From NCBI GenBank assembly GCA_020632925.1, contig JACKER010000032.1:14510-78509 (forward strand): a DNA stretch of 64,000 nt, written 5' to 3'. The notes beneath the pieces are model-generated. The model was not told the DNA's origin. It was given only the letters and a program-made list of their open reading frames with translations, and ran no database searches. The stretch comes from Alphaproteobacteria bacterium (GTDB lineage: Bacteria > Myxococcota_A > UBA796 > GCA-2862545). Positions 31,512 through 42,147 of the stretch are shown piece by piece (position 1 is the stretch's first letter; each line of letters opens with the position of its first letter). The position numbers and the translations under genes are program-made.

Positions 31512-31733
31512 GTGTCCCAGAGTGCGCTCGTGGCCGTCCTGCTCGAAGAGCCCGATCCCGTCCACCGCTCCCGCGCCCACCTCGCTCTCGGACAGAGGGC
31601 CCTCGAACAGAAGAACCTCCAGGCCGCTCGCGAGCACCTCGAAGAGGCGGCCGACCTCGACCCGACCGACGAGACGCCGCGCAAGCTGCTCTCCCGGATC
31701 CAGCCCCGGCGCCGTTTCCTCTCGCTGTTCTGA
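31512..31733 (+). CDS. Small TPR-like protein
   Basis: The 73-residue product is one TPR unit and a bit more: ARAHLALGQRALEQKN and AREHLEEAADLDPTDETPRKLL in sequence, with the W/L-G-Y/A-L-x8-A-x6-P spacing of TPR helices. A GTG at 31452 is in frame but GGAGG at 31503-31507 fixes the start at 31512. It may cap or bind a larger TPR or kinase protein. The stop is three bases from that of the convergent zinc-ribbon gene. Confidence 0.55.
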   Translation: MSQSALVAVLLEEPDPVHRSRAHLALGQRALEQKNLQAAREHLEEAADLDPTDETPRKLLSRIQPRRRFLSLF

Positions 31734-31736
31734 GGC

Positions 31737-32126
31737 CTACTTCCGCTTCCCGCGCTTGGGCGTGGGGCCGGGCGCGGGCGCCGTGGGGGTGGGTGTCCCG
31801 ACCGACGGGGTCGGGAAGCTCTTCGTCTGCACCCACGTCTGCCAGGCGATCATCGCGAACACGAAGCCGATGATCAGCAGCGTGATCCCCGTGGACAGGC
31901 AGCCCGTGAAGCAGCCTGCGACACGCGCGGTGATCGAGTCGAACAGGCTGCCCGCGACGTGGCCCACGTCCACGTCCGGACCGTGGATCTCCACCTTCGT
32001 GACGTGCACGACCTTCGGAGGCTCGGCCTTCGGGGCGGGTTTCGGCAGGGCGGCACCGCAGTAGCCGCACTCCCCCTTCTCCACCATGGCGGCAGTCGCC
32101 ATCGCGCCGCATCCCGGGCACTTCAC
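31737..32126 (-). CDS. Zinc-ribbon membrane protein
   Basis: The 129-residue product begins with a zinc ribbon: C3-P-G-C6 and C20-G-Y-C23, the usual C-x2-C-x13-C-x2-C form. A linker, a helix with C-F-T-G-C and one transmembrane segment (about 79-97) follow, ending in a Pro/Thr-rich basic tail. It is probably a cytoplasmic-face zinc-ribbon protein anchored in the inner membrane. The GTG start at 32126 is supported by GGGGAGG upstream. Function unknown. Confidence 0.65.
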   Translation of the reverse strand: MKCPGCGAMATAAMVEKGECGYCGAALPKPAPKAEPPKVVHVTKVEIHGPDVDVGHVAGSLFDSITARVAGCFTGCLSTGITLLIIGFVFAMIAWQTWVQTKSFPTPSVGTPTPTAPAPGPTPKRGKRK

Positions 32127-32204
32127 GTCCACCTCCCCGCCGAATGTAGCGCGCGGGTGCAAGATCGGGCGGACCTGGGTCGTTGTCCTCGCGGAGGCGA
32201 AAGG

Positions 32205-32462
32205 ATGAACCGCAACGAAACCATGCTCGCGGTCGGTCTCGAGGTCGGACCCGGCGTGTTCCTGCAGACCTTCGGCATCGGTCATCTGTACGCGGGCCGC
32301 ACGTCGACCGGCATCGCGATCATGGCCAGCTACTGGGTCCTGCAGGCCATCAACGCCATGCTGATCCCGTTCTTCGTCGGCTGGATCACGGCGCCGCTGA
32401 CCTTCCTGGCGTACCTCGTGTTCTGCCCGACCAACGTGCTCGGGTCGGACGCACGGCGGTAG
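32205..32462 (+). CDS. Small two-helix membrane protein, TM2-like
   Basis: The 85-residue product has two hydrophobic helices separated by a short turn: LQTFGIGHLYAGRTSTGIAI is the first, followed by ALIPFFVGWITAPLTFLAYLV in pieces. G-x-G-H-L-Y-x-G-R recalls the TM2-domain motif G-x-H-R-F-Y-x-G. TM2 proteins have no known function in bacteria. The ATG is supported by GGAGG further upstream and AAGG next to it. A sulfatase gene follows with its own promoter-like hexamer. Confidence 0.6.
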   Translation: MNRNETMLAVGLEVGPGVFLQTFGIGHLYAGRTSTGIAIMASYWVLQAINAMLIPFFVGWITAPLTFLAYLVFCPTNVLGSDARR

Positions 32463-32479
32463 GTCGCGGCGCGGCGCAG

Positions 32480-32485
32480 TATCCT
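32480..32485 (+). promoter_or_regulatory. -10-like hexamer TATCCT, six bases before a start codon
   Basis: TATCCT, then GCGACC, then the GTG at 32492. The sulfatase gene therefore seems to have its own leaderless-type promoter. Confidence 0.45.
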
Positions 32486-32491
32486 GCGACC

Positions 32492-34018
32492 GTGCGACCC
32501 TGGTCCCGACGAGCCCTGCTGACCGGTGCCGGCGCCCTGCTCGCCGGTTGCCCGCGCCCGTCGACGGACGGCGACGGCCGACCGAAGCCTGCCCACACGG
32601 GGTCCACCGGGCTGCCGCTGCCCGACCGGCCGCACCTGATCTACGTGTTCGTCGATCAGCTCCGCTGGGACGCGATCGGCGCCCTGGGCCAGCCGCTGCG
32701 GGTGACGCCCGTGCTGGATGCGTTCGCGGAGGAGGCGGTGAGCTTCCGGCGGTGCGTGACCAACGCCCCCTCGTGTCGTCCGGCGCGCGCCACGATGATG
32801 ACGGGGCTCCACGTGTTCGAGCACGGGGTGAGCGGCGGCAGCGCCGACCCCGATCCGGCGCTGGGCTCGCACGTCGCGAGGATCCGGGACGAGGCCGGCT
32901 ACCACACCGCGCTCGTGGGCAAGGCCGATCTGCACCACGAGACGGGTCACCTGGCGGACCACGCGGATCGTCTGGCGGCCTGGGGCTTCGACACGTCGGT
33001 CGAGCTGCCGGACCCGCCGCGCTGGGACCTTCAGTCGGCGCACTCGGACCACCTGACCGCCACCACGCCGACGGGGGAGACGGACAAGTACCTGCGCTGG
33101 CAGGACTACGTGCAGCGGTACACCTGGGACGCGCCTCCCCCCGACGAGCCGCCCTGGGAGCTGGGCGCCTGGGACCACCTCGACACCTACTGTGCGGAGC
33201 GGGCCGCGGAGCTCGTGCGGACCAGGACCGATCCGCGTCCCCTGTACCTGCAGGCCTGCTTCCCCGGACCTCGCTCGCCCTTCGACGCGCCGAGGGTCTT
33301 CGTCGACGCCTTCGACCCGTACGACCCGCGGCTGCAGCTGCCCATCCTGGAGGCCCCACAGGCGCCGGTCGCGCCCTTCGTGACGCAGACGATGGCGCGC
33401 CAGGGCGAGCCGTGGAGCGAGACCTCCGCACGCCGCCTGCTCACCCGCTACTACGCCAAGATCAACCTGGTCGATCACGGGATCGGCGTACTCTTCGACG
33501 CGCTGCGGGAGGCCGGGATGTGGGACGACGCGTGGGTGATCGTCCACGCCGACCACGGCGAGCTCGCCGCCGACCACCTGATGACGGGCCGGATCGCCGC
33601 CTACGAGGGGGCCATCCGCGTGCCGTTGATGATCAAGCCGCCGCGCGGTGGGGCGGGGATCGTGGTGGAGGATCTCGTCGATCAGCGCGACGTCACGGCG
33701 ACGCTGCTGTCCGCGGCGGGCCTGGACCCGGCCGGCATGGGCGACCGCGACCTCGGCCCGGACGTGCTCGCGGGGCGTGGGCCGGGCGACAAGATCGTGA
33801 TGTTCGAGAACCTCGGCATGGTCGGGCTGCGCGACGACCAGCGGAAGCTCACGTGGGACCTCGCGCTGGGCCAGCCGACGGAGCTGTACCTGCTCGACGA
33901 GGACCCGCAGGAGCTCGTGAACCGCGTCCACGACCCCGGTCAGCAGGGCGAGGTCGGGCGCCTGGTGGACGAGCTGCGCGCGCGCCGGCCGCTGGAGGTG
34001 GACGAGTGGACGGGGTGA
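32492..34018 (+). CDS. Tat-exported sulfatase lipoprotein (formylglycine type)
   Basis: The 508-residue product begins SRRALLTG, a twin-arginine motif, and reaches a lipobox LAGC at 17-20. The active-site signature C-R-P-A-R is at 95-99; C95 would become formylglycine by a separate enzyme, absent here. Metal-binding elements include D55 in VFVDQLRWD and VHADHGE further on. Substrates may be sulfated polysaccharides. The next gene starts four bases after the stop, so they are co-transcribed. Confidence 0.88.
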   Translation: MRPWSRRALLTGAGALLAGCPRPSTDGDGRPKPAHTGSTGLPLPDRPHLIYVFVDQLRWDAIGALGQPLRVTPVLDAFAEEAVSFRRCVTNAPSCRPARATMMTGLHVFEHGVSGGSADPDPALGSHVARIRDEAGYHTALVGKADLHHETGHLADHADRLAAWGFDTSVELPDPPRWDLQSAHSDHLTATTPTGETDKYLRWQDYVQRYTWDAPPPDEPPWELGAWDHLDTYCAERAAELVRTRTDPRPLYLQACFPGPRSPFDAPRVFVDAFDPYDPRLQLPILEAPQAPVAPFVTQTMARQGEPWSETSARRLLTRYYAKINLVDHGIGVLFDALREAGMWDDAWVIVHADHGELAADHLMTGRIAAYEGAIRVPLMIKPPRGGAGIVVEDLVDQRDVTATLLSAAGLDPAGMGDRDLGPDVLAGRGPGDKIVMFENLGMVGLRDDQRKLTWDLALGQPTELYLLDEDPQELVNRVHDPGQQGEVGRLVDELRARRPLEVDEWTG

Positions 34019-34022
34019 TCGC

Positions 34023-34775
34023 GTGACGGCCGCGGTGCGTGGGCTGCTGGCCGGGTACGACCGCAACAGCGGGCTGACCGGGGTCTCCATGGTCCTCGGG
34101 TATGCGGCGATCGGTTGGATCTGGCGTCGATACCTCGACTTCTCCCTCGGGATCGACTGGCTCCTGGTCGGGATCTGGGTGTTCATGACGGCCCTGCTGT
34201 GCTGGGGCATCGCCCCGCGTCGGGACCTCGTGCGGGCGGCGGTCGGGCTCGCGGGCGGGCTGTACATCGAGTCCTGGGGCACCGTGACCAACCTCTGGTG
34301 GTACTTCACGTCCGAGCGGCCACCGATCTGGATCCTGCCGGCGTGGCCGGTGGCGGCGATCGCGATCGACCGGCTGTCCCGCGCGCTGGACGTGGTGCTG
34401 CCGGAGGAGGACCTGCGCTTCGTGTGGTGGGGGACACTGCCCCCCTTCGTCGTGACGATGGTGATCTTCACGCTGCCCTACGCCCACGAGCCGCTCACCC
34501 GGCTGTCCTGGGCGGCCATGCTGGTGGTGCTGGTGGTCCCGGGGCGGTTGCGGCAGGACGTGACGCTGATGCTCGCGGGAGCGGGGCTGGGGATCTTCCT
34601 CGAGTACTGGGGGACCTCCCGCCACTGCTGGAACTACTACACACGCGAGATCCCGCCGATCGCGGCCGTCCTCGCCCACGGCTACGCCGCCGTCGCCTTC
34701 CAGCGGGTGGCGGCCGTCGTGGAGCGCGTGCTGGAGCCCGTCCTGGGGCCGAGTGTCGTGCCCCGTTTCCGTTGA
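34023..34775 (+). CDS. Integral membrane protein with internal ExWGT repeat
   Basis: The 250-residue product has about seven hydrophobic segments. Each half ends with the same motif: ESWGTVTNLWWYFTSERPPIW near 82-102 and EYWGTSRHCWNYYTREIPPI near 201-220, that is, E-x-W-G-T-x4-W-x-Y-x-T-x-E-x-P-P-I. This is a clear tandem duplication within the protein. The conserved Glu, Trp and Tyr residues at a membrane face suggest an enzyme or a pigment- or lipid-binding protein, but I recognise no family. It is co-transcribed with the sulfatase. Confidence 0.7.
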   Translation: MTAAVRGLLAGYDRNSGLTGVSMVLGYAAIGWIWRRYLDFSLGIDWLLVGIWVFMTALLCWGIAPRRDLVRAAVGLAGGLYIESWGTVTNLWWYFTSERPPIWILPAWPVAAIAIDRLSRALDVVLPEEDLRFVWWGTLPPFVVTMVIFTLPYAHEPLTRLSWAAMLVVLVVPGRLRQDVTLMLAGAGLGIFLEYWGTSRHCWNYYTREIPPIAAVLAHGYAAVAFQRVAAVVERVLEPVLGPSVVPRFR

Positions 34776-34813
34776 GCGGGCCTCCGGTGTCCATCTGGTA
34801 GGCTGGGAGCGCG

Positions 34814-36730
<1,917 letters not shown>

Positions 36731-36733
36731 CCG

Positions 36734-38824
36734 TCAGGCGGCGAAGGGCCACACGGTCGCGACCCAGGCCAGATCCGGGTCGTCGGGCAGGTCCACCCGC
36801 TGGCCGCACGCCCGGCGCACCTGGGCCGACAGCCGGGCCAGCAGGGCCCCGTACCGGTTGGGGATGCGCTCCGCCAGCGCCTCCCAGTCCTCGCACCGCG
36901 CCACCACGCGGTCCGCACGCTCCGCCTGGAGAGCCGCCAGCGCGACGGTGATCGCCGCCCGGTAGCGGTCGCCGAGGCGCTCCGGATCGGGCGCCGCCAG
37001 CAGTCGCTCGAGGTCGGCCTCCCCGCGGCCCGCCTGCAGCCAGCGCAGCAGGAAGGCGGCGTTCACGTCCAGCTCCTTCTCCTCACGGGCCACCTGCTCG
37101 GCGCCGGCCACGTCCCCCGTCCACAGGCGCGCCAGCGCGAGCCAGATGCGCGCCGCGTTCCGACCCGCGCGGTCGGCCGCCCAGCGCGCCTCGGCATCCG
37201 CCCGGGCCTCGGCCGGCGGCAGGAAGTGGACCGCGCCGACCCCGCGGAGCAGCCGCCACCGCCGGCGGCCGGCCCAGCCATAGAGCGCGACCAGCGGCAA
37301 CCCGATGAACAGCCCCGTCCACCACCCGCTCGACAGCCCCTCCGTCAGCGGCATCAGCCCCGAGACCAGCGCGATGACGTTGAGGAAGGGGCTCGTCACG
37401 CGCAGCGCGAACCAGACCCAGCGGGAGCCCGGGATCTGGCGTCCGTCACCGAGCACCACCGTCCGGTCGTCCGGCCGACGGGGCAACAGGGACGCAGCGG
37501 CGCGGATGCCGCCCATCAACACCAGGTAGAGCCCCAGGACGACGTTGACCAGGCCGAGCGCGAGCGTGCCGGTCAGCGCCAGCAGCGTCCCGGAGAGCAC
37601 GAGCATGGGCGCCAGCCCGAGGAGCACCGCCGTGCCTGCGTGATCGAGCACCTGGCCGTACCTGCTGCCCGCGATCAGCACGTGCTCCACGGGGATCGCG
37701 CCGATGCCTCGCCAGCTCGAGATGGGACGCGCACCGTCGGCGACCGTCTCGGGAGGCGCGAACGGGGTGGACGCGACCGGTGCGGGCGCACGCGGCGGCA
37801 CCGGAGGGGCGGCACGCCCGCCGAGCAGCGCCCACATCGCCGGGAACGCGAGCGCTCGCCAGGCCTCGCGATCGAGCGGGGGATCGAGGGTGGCGATGAG
37901 GACGTCGGCCTCGGCGCCCCGGCCGGCCCCTCGCAACGCGGCGGCGCGGATCAGGTCCAGCTGCCGGAGGAAGTAGGGGGGCACGTCGCGCGTCTGGGGG
38001 TCCGACGTGAGCGCGACCGCGTCGTCCCAGCGGTGCTCCACGAGGGCGAGCTGGCCGCCGACGGTCGCCCGCTGCCAGCGCTGGAAACGGTTGTCCGCCG
38101 GGGCGGCCTCGAGCCAGCGCCGGGCGAGGTCCGTGTCCCCGCGGGTGCCGAGGCGAGCGAGCGCCACGTTGGCGGCGTCGTGGTCCATCGTGCCCGACCA
38201 GTCCGCCTCCATCTGGGCGTGGGTTCCCGCCACGTCGCCCGACCACAGGCGCAGCGTCTGGCGGTGGGCCTTGGCCATGCGGCGCCAGACCGGTGCTCGC
38301 GCGGACTCGAGCCGCACGAGCCAGCGCTCGGCGCTCTCCGCGTCCATCGCGCACAGGGCCGCCACCGCCTCGTTGAGCGCGCGCAGGTGGGCGCGGGCCG
38401 TCGCGAGGACGAGCATCAGCGCCACCAGCCCCACCTCGAGCACGACCCCGACCAGCGCCATGCCCCGGGTCGGCGTGAGGAGGAGCACGGCGACCACCGA
38501 GATGACGGCGAACATCCCGGACTCGAGCCGCTCCGCCCGCTGGTGGGCCCGGAGCACGTCGAGCGGCACGCGGGGCCCGAGCTGGAGCAGCAGCTCCCCC
38601 CGGTCACCCGCGCGCATCGCCGCCAGGTGTCGCGACAGCGTCAACGCACACAGGAGCTCCGTGATGCCCGCCACCGCGACCAGCACCAGCCCGGGGCCCG
38701 TCCGCTCCACGAGGGGGAGCGCGGCGCCCAGGAGCACCGCGGTCGTGGAGACCGCGCGGGTGTAGACCAGCTGCCGCAGCGCCGCCTCGAGCGCCGTGCG
38801 CGACGCGCTCGTCCCTTCGCTCAT
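36734..38824 (-). CDS. Large membrane protein with duplicated helical halves
   Basis: The 696-residue product has hydrophobic helices near residues 22-60 and 100-145, a helical TPR-like region to about 360, then a second set of helices near 400-530 and another helical region. The motif R-L-W-S/T-G-D-V-A-G occurs once in each half, so the gene looks like a fused duplication. Its ATG overlaps the stop of the hybrid histidine-kinase-like gene as ATGA. It may be the sensor or effector partner of that protein. No family name known. The convergent kinase gene stops three bases away. Confidence 0.6.
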   Translation of the reverse strand: MSEGTSASRTALEAALRQLVYTRAVSTTAVLLGAALPLVERTGPGLVLVAVAGITELLCALTLSRHLAAMRAGDRGELLLQLGPRVPLDVLRAHQRAERLESGMFAVISVVAVLLLTPTRGMALVGVVLEVGLVALMLVLATARAHLRALNEAVAALCAMDAESAERWLVRLESARAPVWRRMAKAHRQTLRLWSGDVAGTHAQMEADWSGTMDHDAANVALARLGTRGDTDLARRWLEAAPADNRFQRWQRATVGGQLALVEHRWDDAVALTSDPQTRDVPPYFLRQLDLIRAAALRGAGRGAEADVLIATLDPPLDREAWRALAFPAMWALLGGRAAPPVPPRAPAPVASTPFAPPETVADGARPISSWRGIGAIPVEHVLIAGSRYGQVLDHAGTAVLLGLAPMLVLSGTLLALTGTLALGLVNVVLGLYLVLMGGIRAAASLLPRRPDDRTVVLGDGRQIPGSRWVWFALRVTSPFLNVIALVSGLMPLTEGLSSGWWTGLFIGLPLVALYGWAGRRRWRLLRGVGAVHFLPPAEARADAEARWAADRAGRNAARIWLALARLWTGDVAGAEQVAREEKELDVNAAFLLRWLQAGRGEADLERLLAAPDPERLGDRYRAAITVALAALQAERADRVVARCEDWEALAERIPNRYGALLARLSAQVRRACGQRVDLPDDPDLAWVATVWPFAA

Positions 38825-40257
38825 CGAGAGAGCAGCTTCTCGACCAGCTCCGCCAGCTGCCGGCGCGTGAACGGCTTGGACAGGAAGGCCCAGCCGGCCT
38901 CCGAGCGCGGCGGGGGCGCTCCGCTCATCAGCGCGCTCCGGTCGACCAACGACGGCCGCTCGCGGGCGATCCAGGTCAACAGCTGCAGCCCCGAGGCGCC
39001 GGGGAGCTGCTCGTCGACCAGCACCGCGTCGTACCGCACGGCCTCCGACAGGAGCGTCATCGCCTCCTCCGCGGAGCCCGCGACCTTGCACGCGTGCCCC
39101 TTCCGCAGGCACCAGTCGGCCAGGACGGCCGCGACCAGGGGCTCGTCGTCCACGACCAGCAGGCGCACCGGCTCCTTGCCCTTCGCCTCGCTCTCGGCCG
39201 CGGCCCTGGGCAGGTCGATGCGGATCACGCCGCCGCCGTCGCGCTCGCTCGTCCGGATCTCCCCGCCGTGATCGCGCACGACCACGTTGGCGATGGCCAG
39301 CGCCAGCTCCTGGGAGCGCTCGGGCAGGGTGTCGCGGCTCGAGCCCGACCACATCGGACTGTCCGTCGACAGCTCGATCCGGACGTGCTGGTTGAAGCCC
39401 TCGACGCGCAGCCGCAGGGGTCCCGTGCTCTTCGCGACCGTGACCAGCTGCTCGATCGCCAGGGCGAGGGCGTCCTCGTCGCCCGTCACCTCGAAGCCGA
39501 TGGGGATCGGGTCGAGCTGGACCCGGGACGGCTCCGCCAGCTGGCCGACCGCGCGGTCCACCAGATCGGCCACCACCAGCGGATCCCGCGAGGCACGGTG
39601 GGGCCGCGCGACCCGCTGGAAGGTCTTGATCGACGCCGATACGCGGCCGATCGCGTCGTCCAGCTGGTGGAGGGGCTCGACGAGGGCCTGCGGCGGCTCG
39701 TCCTCGCGGAGCAGGTCCGCGCGGATCTGCAGGACGGTGAGGGGGTTGTTCAGCTCGTGCGCCAGCAGCGAGGCCATGCGACCGACCGCGGCGTGTCGGC
39801 GATCCTCCTCGGAGATCGTGCCCGTGGCGGTCGAGCGGACCCGCAGCAGGACGACGATACGACCCGAGGCGGACGGGGCGATCCCGCAGATCATCACGCC
39901 CGTGCCGTCGATGAGCTGCAGCTCGCGATCGAGGGAGGTCTCCATCGCGCCGGCGAACATCCGCTCGACGGTCTCGCTGTCTCCGGGGCGGAACAGCTCC
40001 GAGAGGTCCTTCCCCACGACGGCGGCGCCCAGCCGCTGGACGGCCGCGCCGTTGGCGCCTCGGACGACCCCCGCGCCGTCGACCTCCAGCATCGGATCGG
40101 AGCTGCCGTCGTACAGCACGCGGGCACGACGATCCGCCGACTCGGCCCGCGCCTGGGCTCGGGCGAGCTCCCGCTCCAGCCGGGCCATCCGGTTGGCCGG
40201 ATCCTCGGGTGTGACCGACAGCGCCCCCTCCCGTGTCGTGCTCGCCTGGAATACCAC
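38821..40257 (-). CDS. Hybrid histidine-kinase-like protein: PAS, HisKA, ATPase region, receiver
   Basis: The 478-residue product has a PAS-like domain (about 45-140), a HisKA helix with H167 in LLAHELNNPLTV, an ATPase-like region (about 225-350) and a C-terminal receiver (about 364-478) with D370-D371, the acceptor D415 and K in FLSKPF. The ATPase region lacks a clear N-box Asn and the D-x-G-x-G motif, so ATP binding may be weak. GTG 40257 is given as start; a CTG at 40221 after GGGAGGGGGCG is an alternative that would leave room for a promoter. No membrane segment is seen. Confidence 0.8.
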   Translation of the reverse strand: MVFQASTTREGALSVTPEDPANRMARLERELARAQARAESADRRARVLYDGSSDPMLEVDGAGVVRGANGAAVQRLGAAVVGKDLSELFRPGDSETVERMFAGAMETSLDRELQLIDGTGVMICGIAPSASGRIVVLLRVRSTATGTISEEDRRHAAVGRMASLLAHELNNPLTVLQIRADLLREDEPPQALVEPLHQLDDAIGRVSASIKTFQRVARPHRASRDPLVVADLVDRAVGQLAEPSRVQLDPIPIGFEVTGDEDALALAIEQLVTVAKSTGPLRLRVEGFNQHVRIELSTDSPMWSGSSRDTLPERSQELALAIANVVVRDHGGEIRTSERDGGGVIRIDLPRAAAESEAKGKEPVRLLVVDDEPLVAAVLADWCLRKGHACKVAGSAEEAMTLLSEAVRYDAVLVDEQLPGASGLQLLTWIARERPSLVDRSALMSGAPPPRSEAGWAFLSKPFTRRQLAELVEKLLSR

Positions 40258-40265
40258 ATCGTCCC

Positions 40266-40775
40266 ATGCCGATGGTCGTCCTCCTGCTCGCCTGCGCCGC
40301 GGCGCCGTCGCGCCAGCCCCCGCCGGACCTGCCGGTCGCCGCCGACGAGGACGGATCGCGCTCCATGCGCGCGTGGGGCGCGTACCTGGCGGCGGAGCAC
40401 GACGGGACCCTGGTGGAGACGTTGTCGGCCGCCGCTGCGCGCGAGACCGAGCCCGACCACCGCGATCTGCTCCTCGCCTGGGTCCTGGACGCCGAGGTCC
40501 GACGCGCGACCGGCGATCGTCGAGGCCTGCGGGAGGTGCTGGTGGCGCTCGGGCCCACCCTGGATCCGACGGAGCCCGCTACCGCGATCGCCGAGGTCGT
40601 CGGGCACCCGCTGCCCGCGTGGGAGGCACAGGCCGCGTCGACCAGCCGGCTCGACCTCGGCCCTGCGCTCCAGTGGTGGGGGATGGCCTTCCAGGAGGGA
40701 GACCGCGCAGGTCTCGGGCCGGACCCCGGCGCCTCCCCGATCGCCGCGGCGCGCCGCGCCCGCTGGCTGCGCTGA
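40266..40775 (+). CDS. Small lipoprotein of unknown function
   Basis: The 169-residue product starts MPMVVLLLAC: a very short signal with Cys at position 10 (LLAC), then a Pro-rich spacer and a helical domain. ATG at 40266 or 40272 is possible. A TACCAC hexamer is eight bases before the first. The gene is divergent from the histidine-kinase-like gene with almost no gap, so both must share a very short promoter region. The stop is one base from that of the amidase gene. Function unknown. Confidence 0.55.
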   Translation: MPMVVLLLACAAAPSRQPPPDLPVAADEDGSRSMRAWGAYLAAEHDGTLVETLSAAAARETEPDHRDLLLAWVLDAEVRRATGDRRGLREVLVALGPTLDPTEPATAIAEVVGHPLPAWEAQAASTSRLDLGPALQWWGMAFQEGDRAGLGPDPGASPIAAARRARWLR

Positions 40776-40776
40776 C

Positions 40777-42147
40777 CTACTCGAGGCGGCTCCACGGGTC
40801 GGGCGGAGGGACGGATCCGCGCGGTCCGAGCGGCAGGTCGGCGCCCGCCGGTGCTCCCGCACGCCAGGCGATCAGGCCGTCGACGATGCCGCGCGCCGCG
40901 TCCTGACGGAAGGCGACGGTCTGCAGGCGGGCCGCGTCCACGCGGTCGTCGTGGAAGCCCATCTCCAGCAAGGCGCTCGGGAGCGCGTCGTGGATGGGCG
41001 AGATCTCCGAGTAGTCCCCCGGGCGCGTGCCCATGGTGCGATACTCCGGGTCGCGCTCCCGGACCGCGTCGACCACGGCGTCTTCGAGGAGCTTCGCCAG
41101 CCGCCGGCTCTCGGGGCGGGTCTGCGTCGGTGGTTGGGTGTCGACCCCGTAGAACACCGTCAGGCCTCGCCCTCCGCCCGCGTTGGTGTGGATCGAGAGG
41201 TAGACGGCCTCCTCACCGGGCGGCCAGACGCTGCTCGCCCAGTGCGCTCGCAGCCGCATGTCCGAGACCGCCGAGCCGCAGTCGTACTCGTCGATGCCGG
41301 CGGGGCCGCCGAGGCGCTCGAGCTGGTGGGCCATCGCGACCTCGGAGTAGGGGGCGCTGCGCGTCTCGAGGTTCCAGGGCAGCACGACGTGGAAGGTGCC
41401 GCCCCCCACGCGCACCGCGTCGGCCGACAGCCGCCCCTCGCCCGAGCCCGAGAGGAAGACCTCGATCGGCTCGGCCCGATCGAGGCAGGCGTCGCCGAGC
41501 GGGAACCACACGCCCCCGTGGACCGTCTGGTCGACGACCACCTCGCGCACCTCGTCGCCCATCACCACGGTGTAGATCGCGTGGCGGTCCTGGTCGGGCG
41601 CCTCCACCCAACGCGCGTACACGTACCAGTGGCCGGGCTCCACGTCGGGCAGCTGCCAGCTCGCGCCGCCGCCGGGGAGCAGCCGCAGGTGCGAGCCTCC
41701 CTCGGCCGCTGGGTCCGCCACCTCACCGAGGCTGCCCACCACGCCGGTGAGCGTGTCGCTCACGAAGGCGTCGGGGTGCGTGTCGCGCTCGCGCAGGGCG
41801 ATCACGGTCGCGCCGGCGGCCTCGAGCTCGGGGGCCAGCTCCTCGCGGACGAAGCGCGCGGTCCACTCGTCCTCGATCATCCCGTGGCTGCGATCCCGTT
41901 GGGTCCCCCACGCGATCGGGTCGCCGTCGTGGTCCTTGCGGTGCAGCAGCAGCCCGTGCCCCGCCGACAGGTAGACCGTGAGCCCCGTGAGCGGCCCTCT
42001 CGGCACGTCCGGCAGCGGCCGCGGGCCCGGCTCCGGGTCCATCCACGAGGTGGCCAGCGGCTGGCTGAGCACCCACCAGCGCCACCCGAGCGGGACGCAG
42101 GCTCCGAGCGCGACCACCACGAGCGTGGCGAGGGCGCGGCGCCTCAA
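40777..42147 (-). CDS. N-acetylmuramoyl-L-alanine amidase with inserted golvesin-like domain
   Basis: The 456-residue product is an Amidase_3-type enzyme interrupted by another domain. The catalytic blocks are split: LTVYLSAGHGLLLH near the front and SIHTNAGGGRG and SALLEMGFHDD near the end give the His, His and Glu zinc and catalytic residues. Between them lies a beta domain of about 120 residues (GHWYVYARWV, GEGRLSADAVRVGG) like the golvesin/Xly domain. The start is TTG at 42147, overlapping the stop of the upstream gene as TTGA and giving a signal peptide (VVVALGAC, maybe a lipobox). It hydrolyses amide bonds in peptidoglycan. Confidence 0.82.
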   Translation of the reverse strand: MRRRALATLVVVALGACVPLGWRWWVLSQPLATSWMDPEPGPRPLPDVPRGPLTGLTVYLSAGHGLLLHRKDHDGDPIAWGTQRDRSHGMIEDEWTARFVREELAPELEAAGATVIALRERDTHPDAFVSDTLTGVVGSLGEVADPAAEGGSHLRLLPGGGASWQLPDVEPGHWYVYARWVEAPDQDRHAIYTVVMGDEVREVVVDQTVHGGVWFPLGDACLDRAEPIEVFLSGSGEGRLSADAVRVGGGTFHVVLPWNLETRSAPYSEVAMAHQLERLGGPAGIDEYDCGSAVSDMRLRAHWASSVWPPGEEAVYLSIHTNAGGGRGLTVFYGVDTQPPTQTRPESRRLAKLLEDAVVDAVRERDPEYRTMGTRPGDYSEISPIHDALPSALLEMGFHDDRVDAARLQTVAFRQDAARGIVDGLIAWRAGAPAGADLPLGPRGSVPPPDPWSRLE

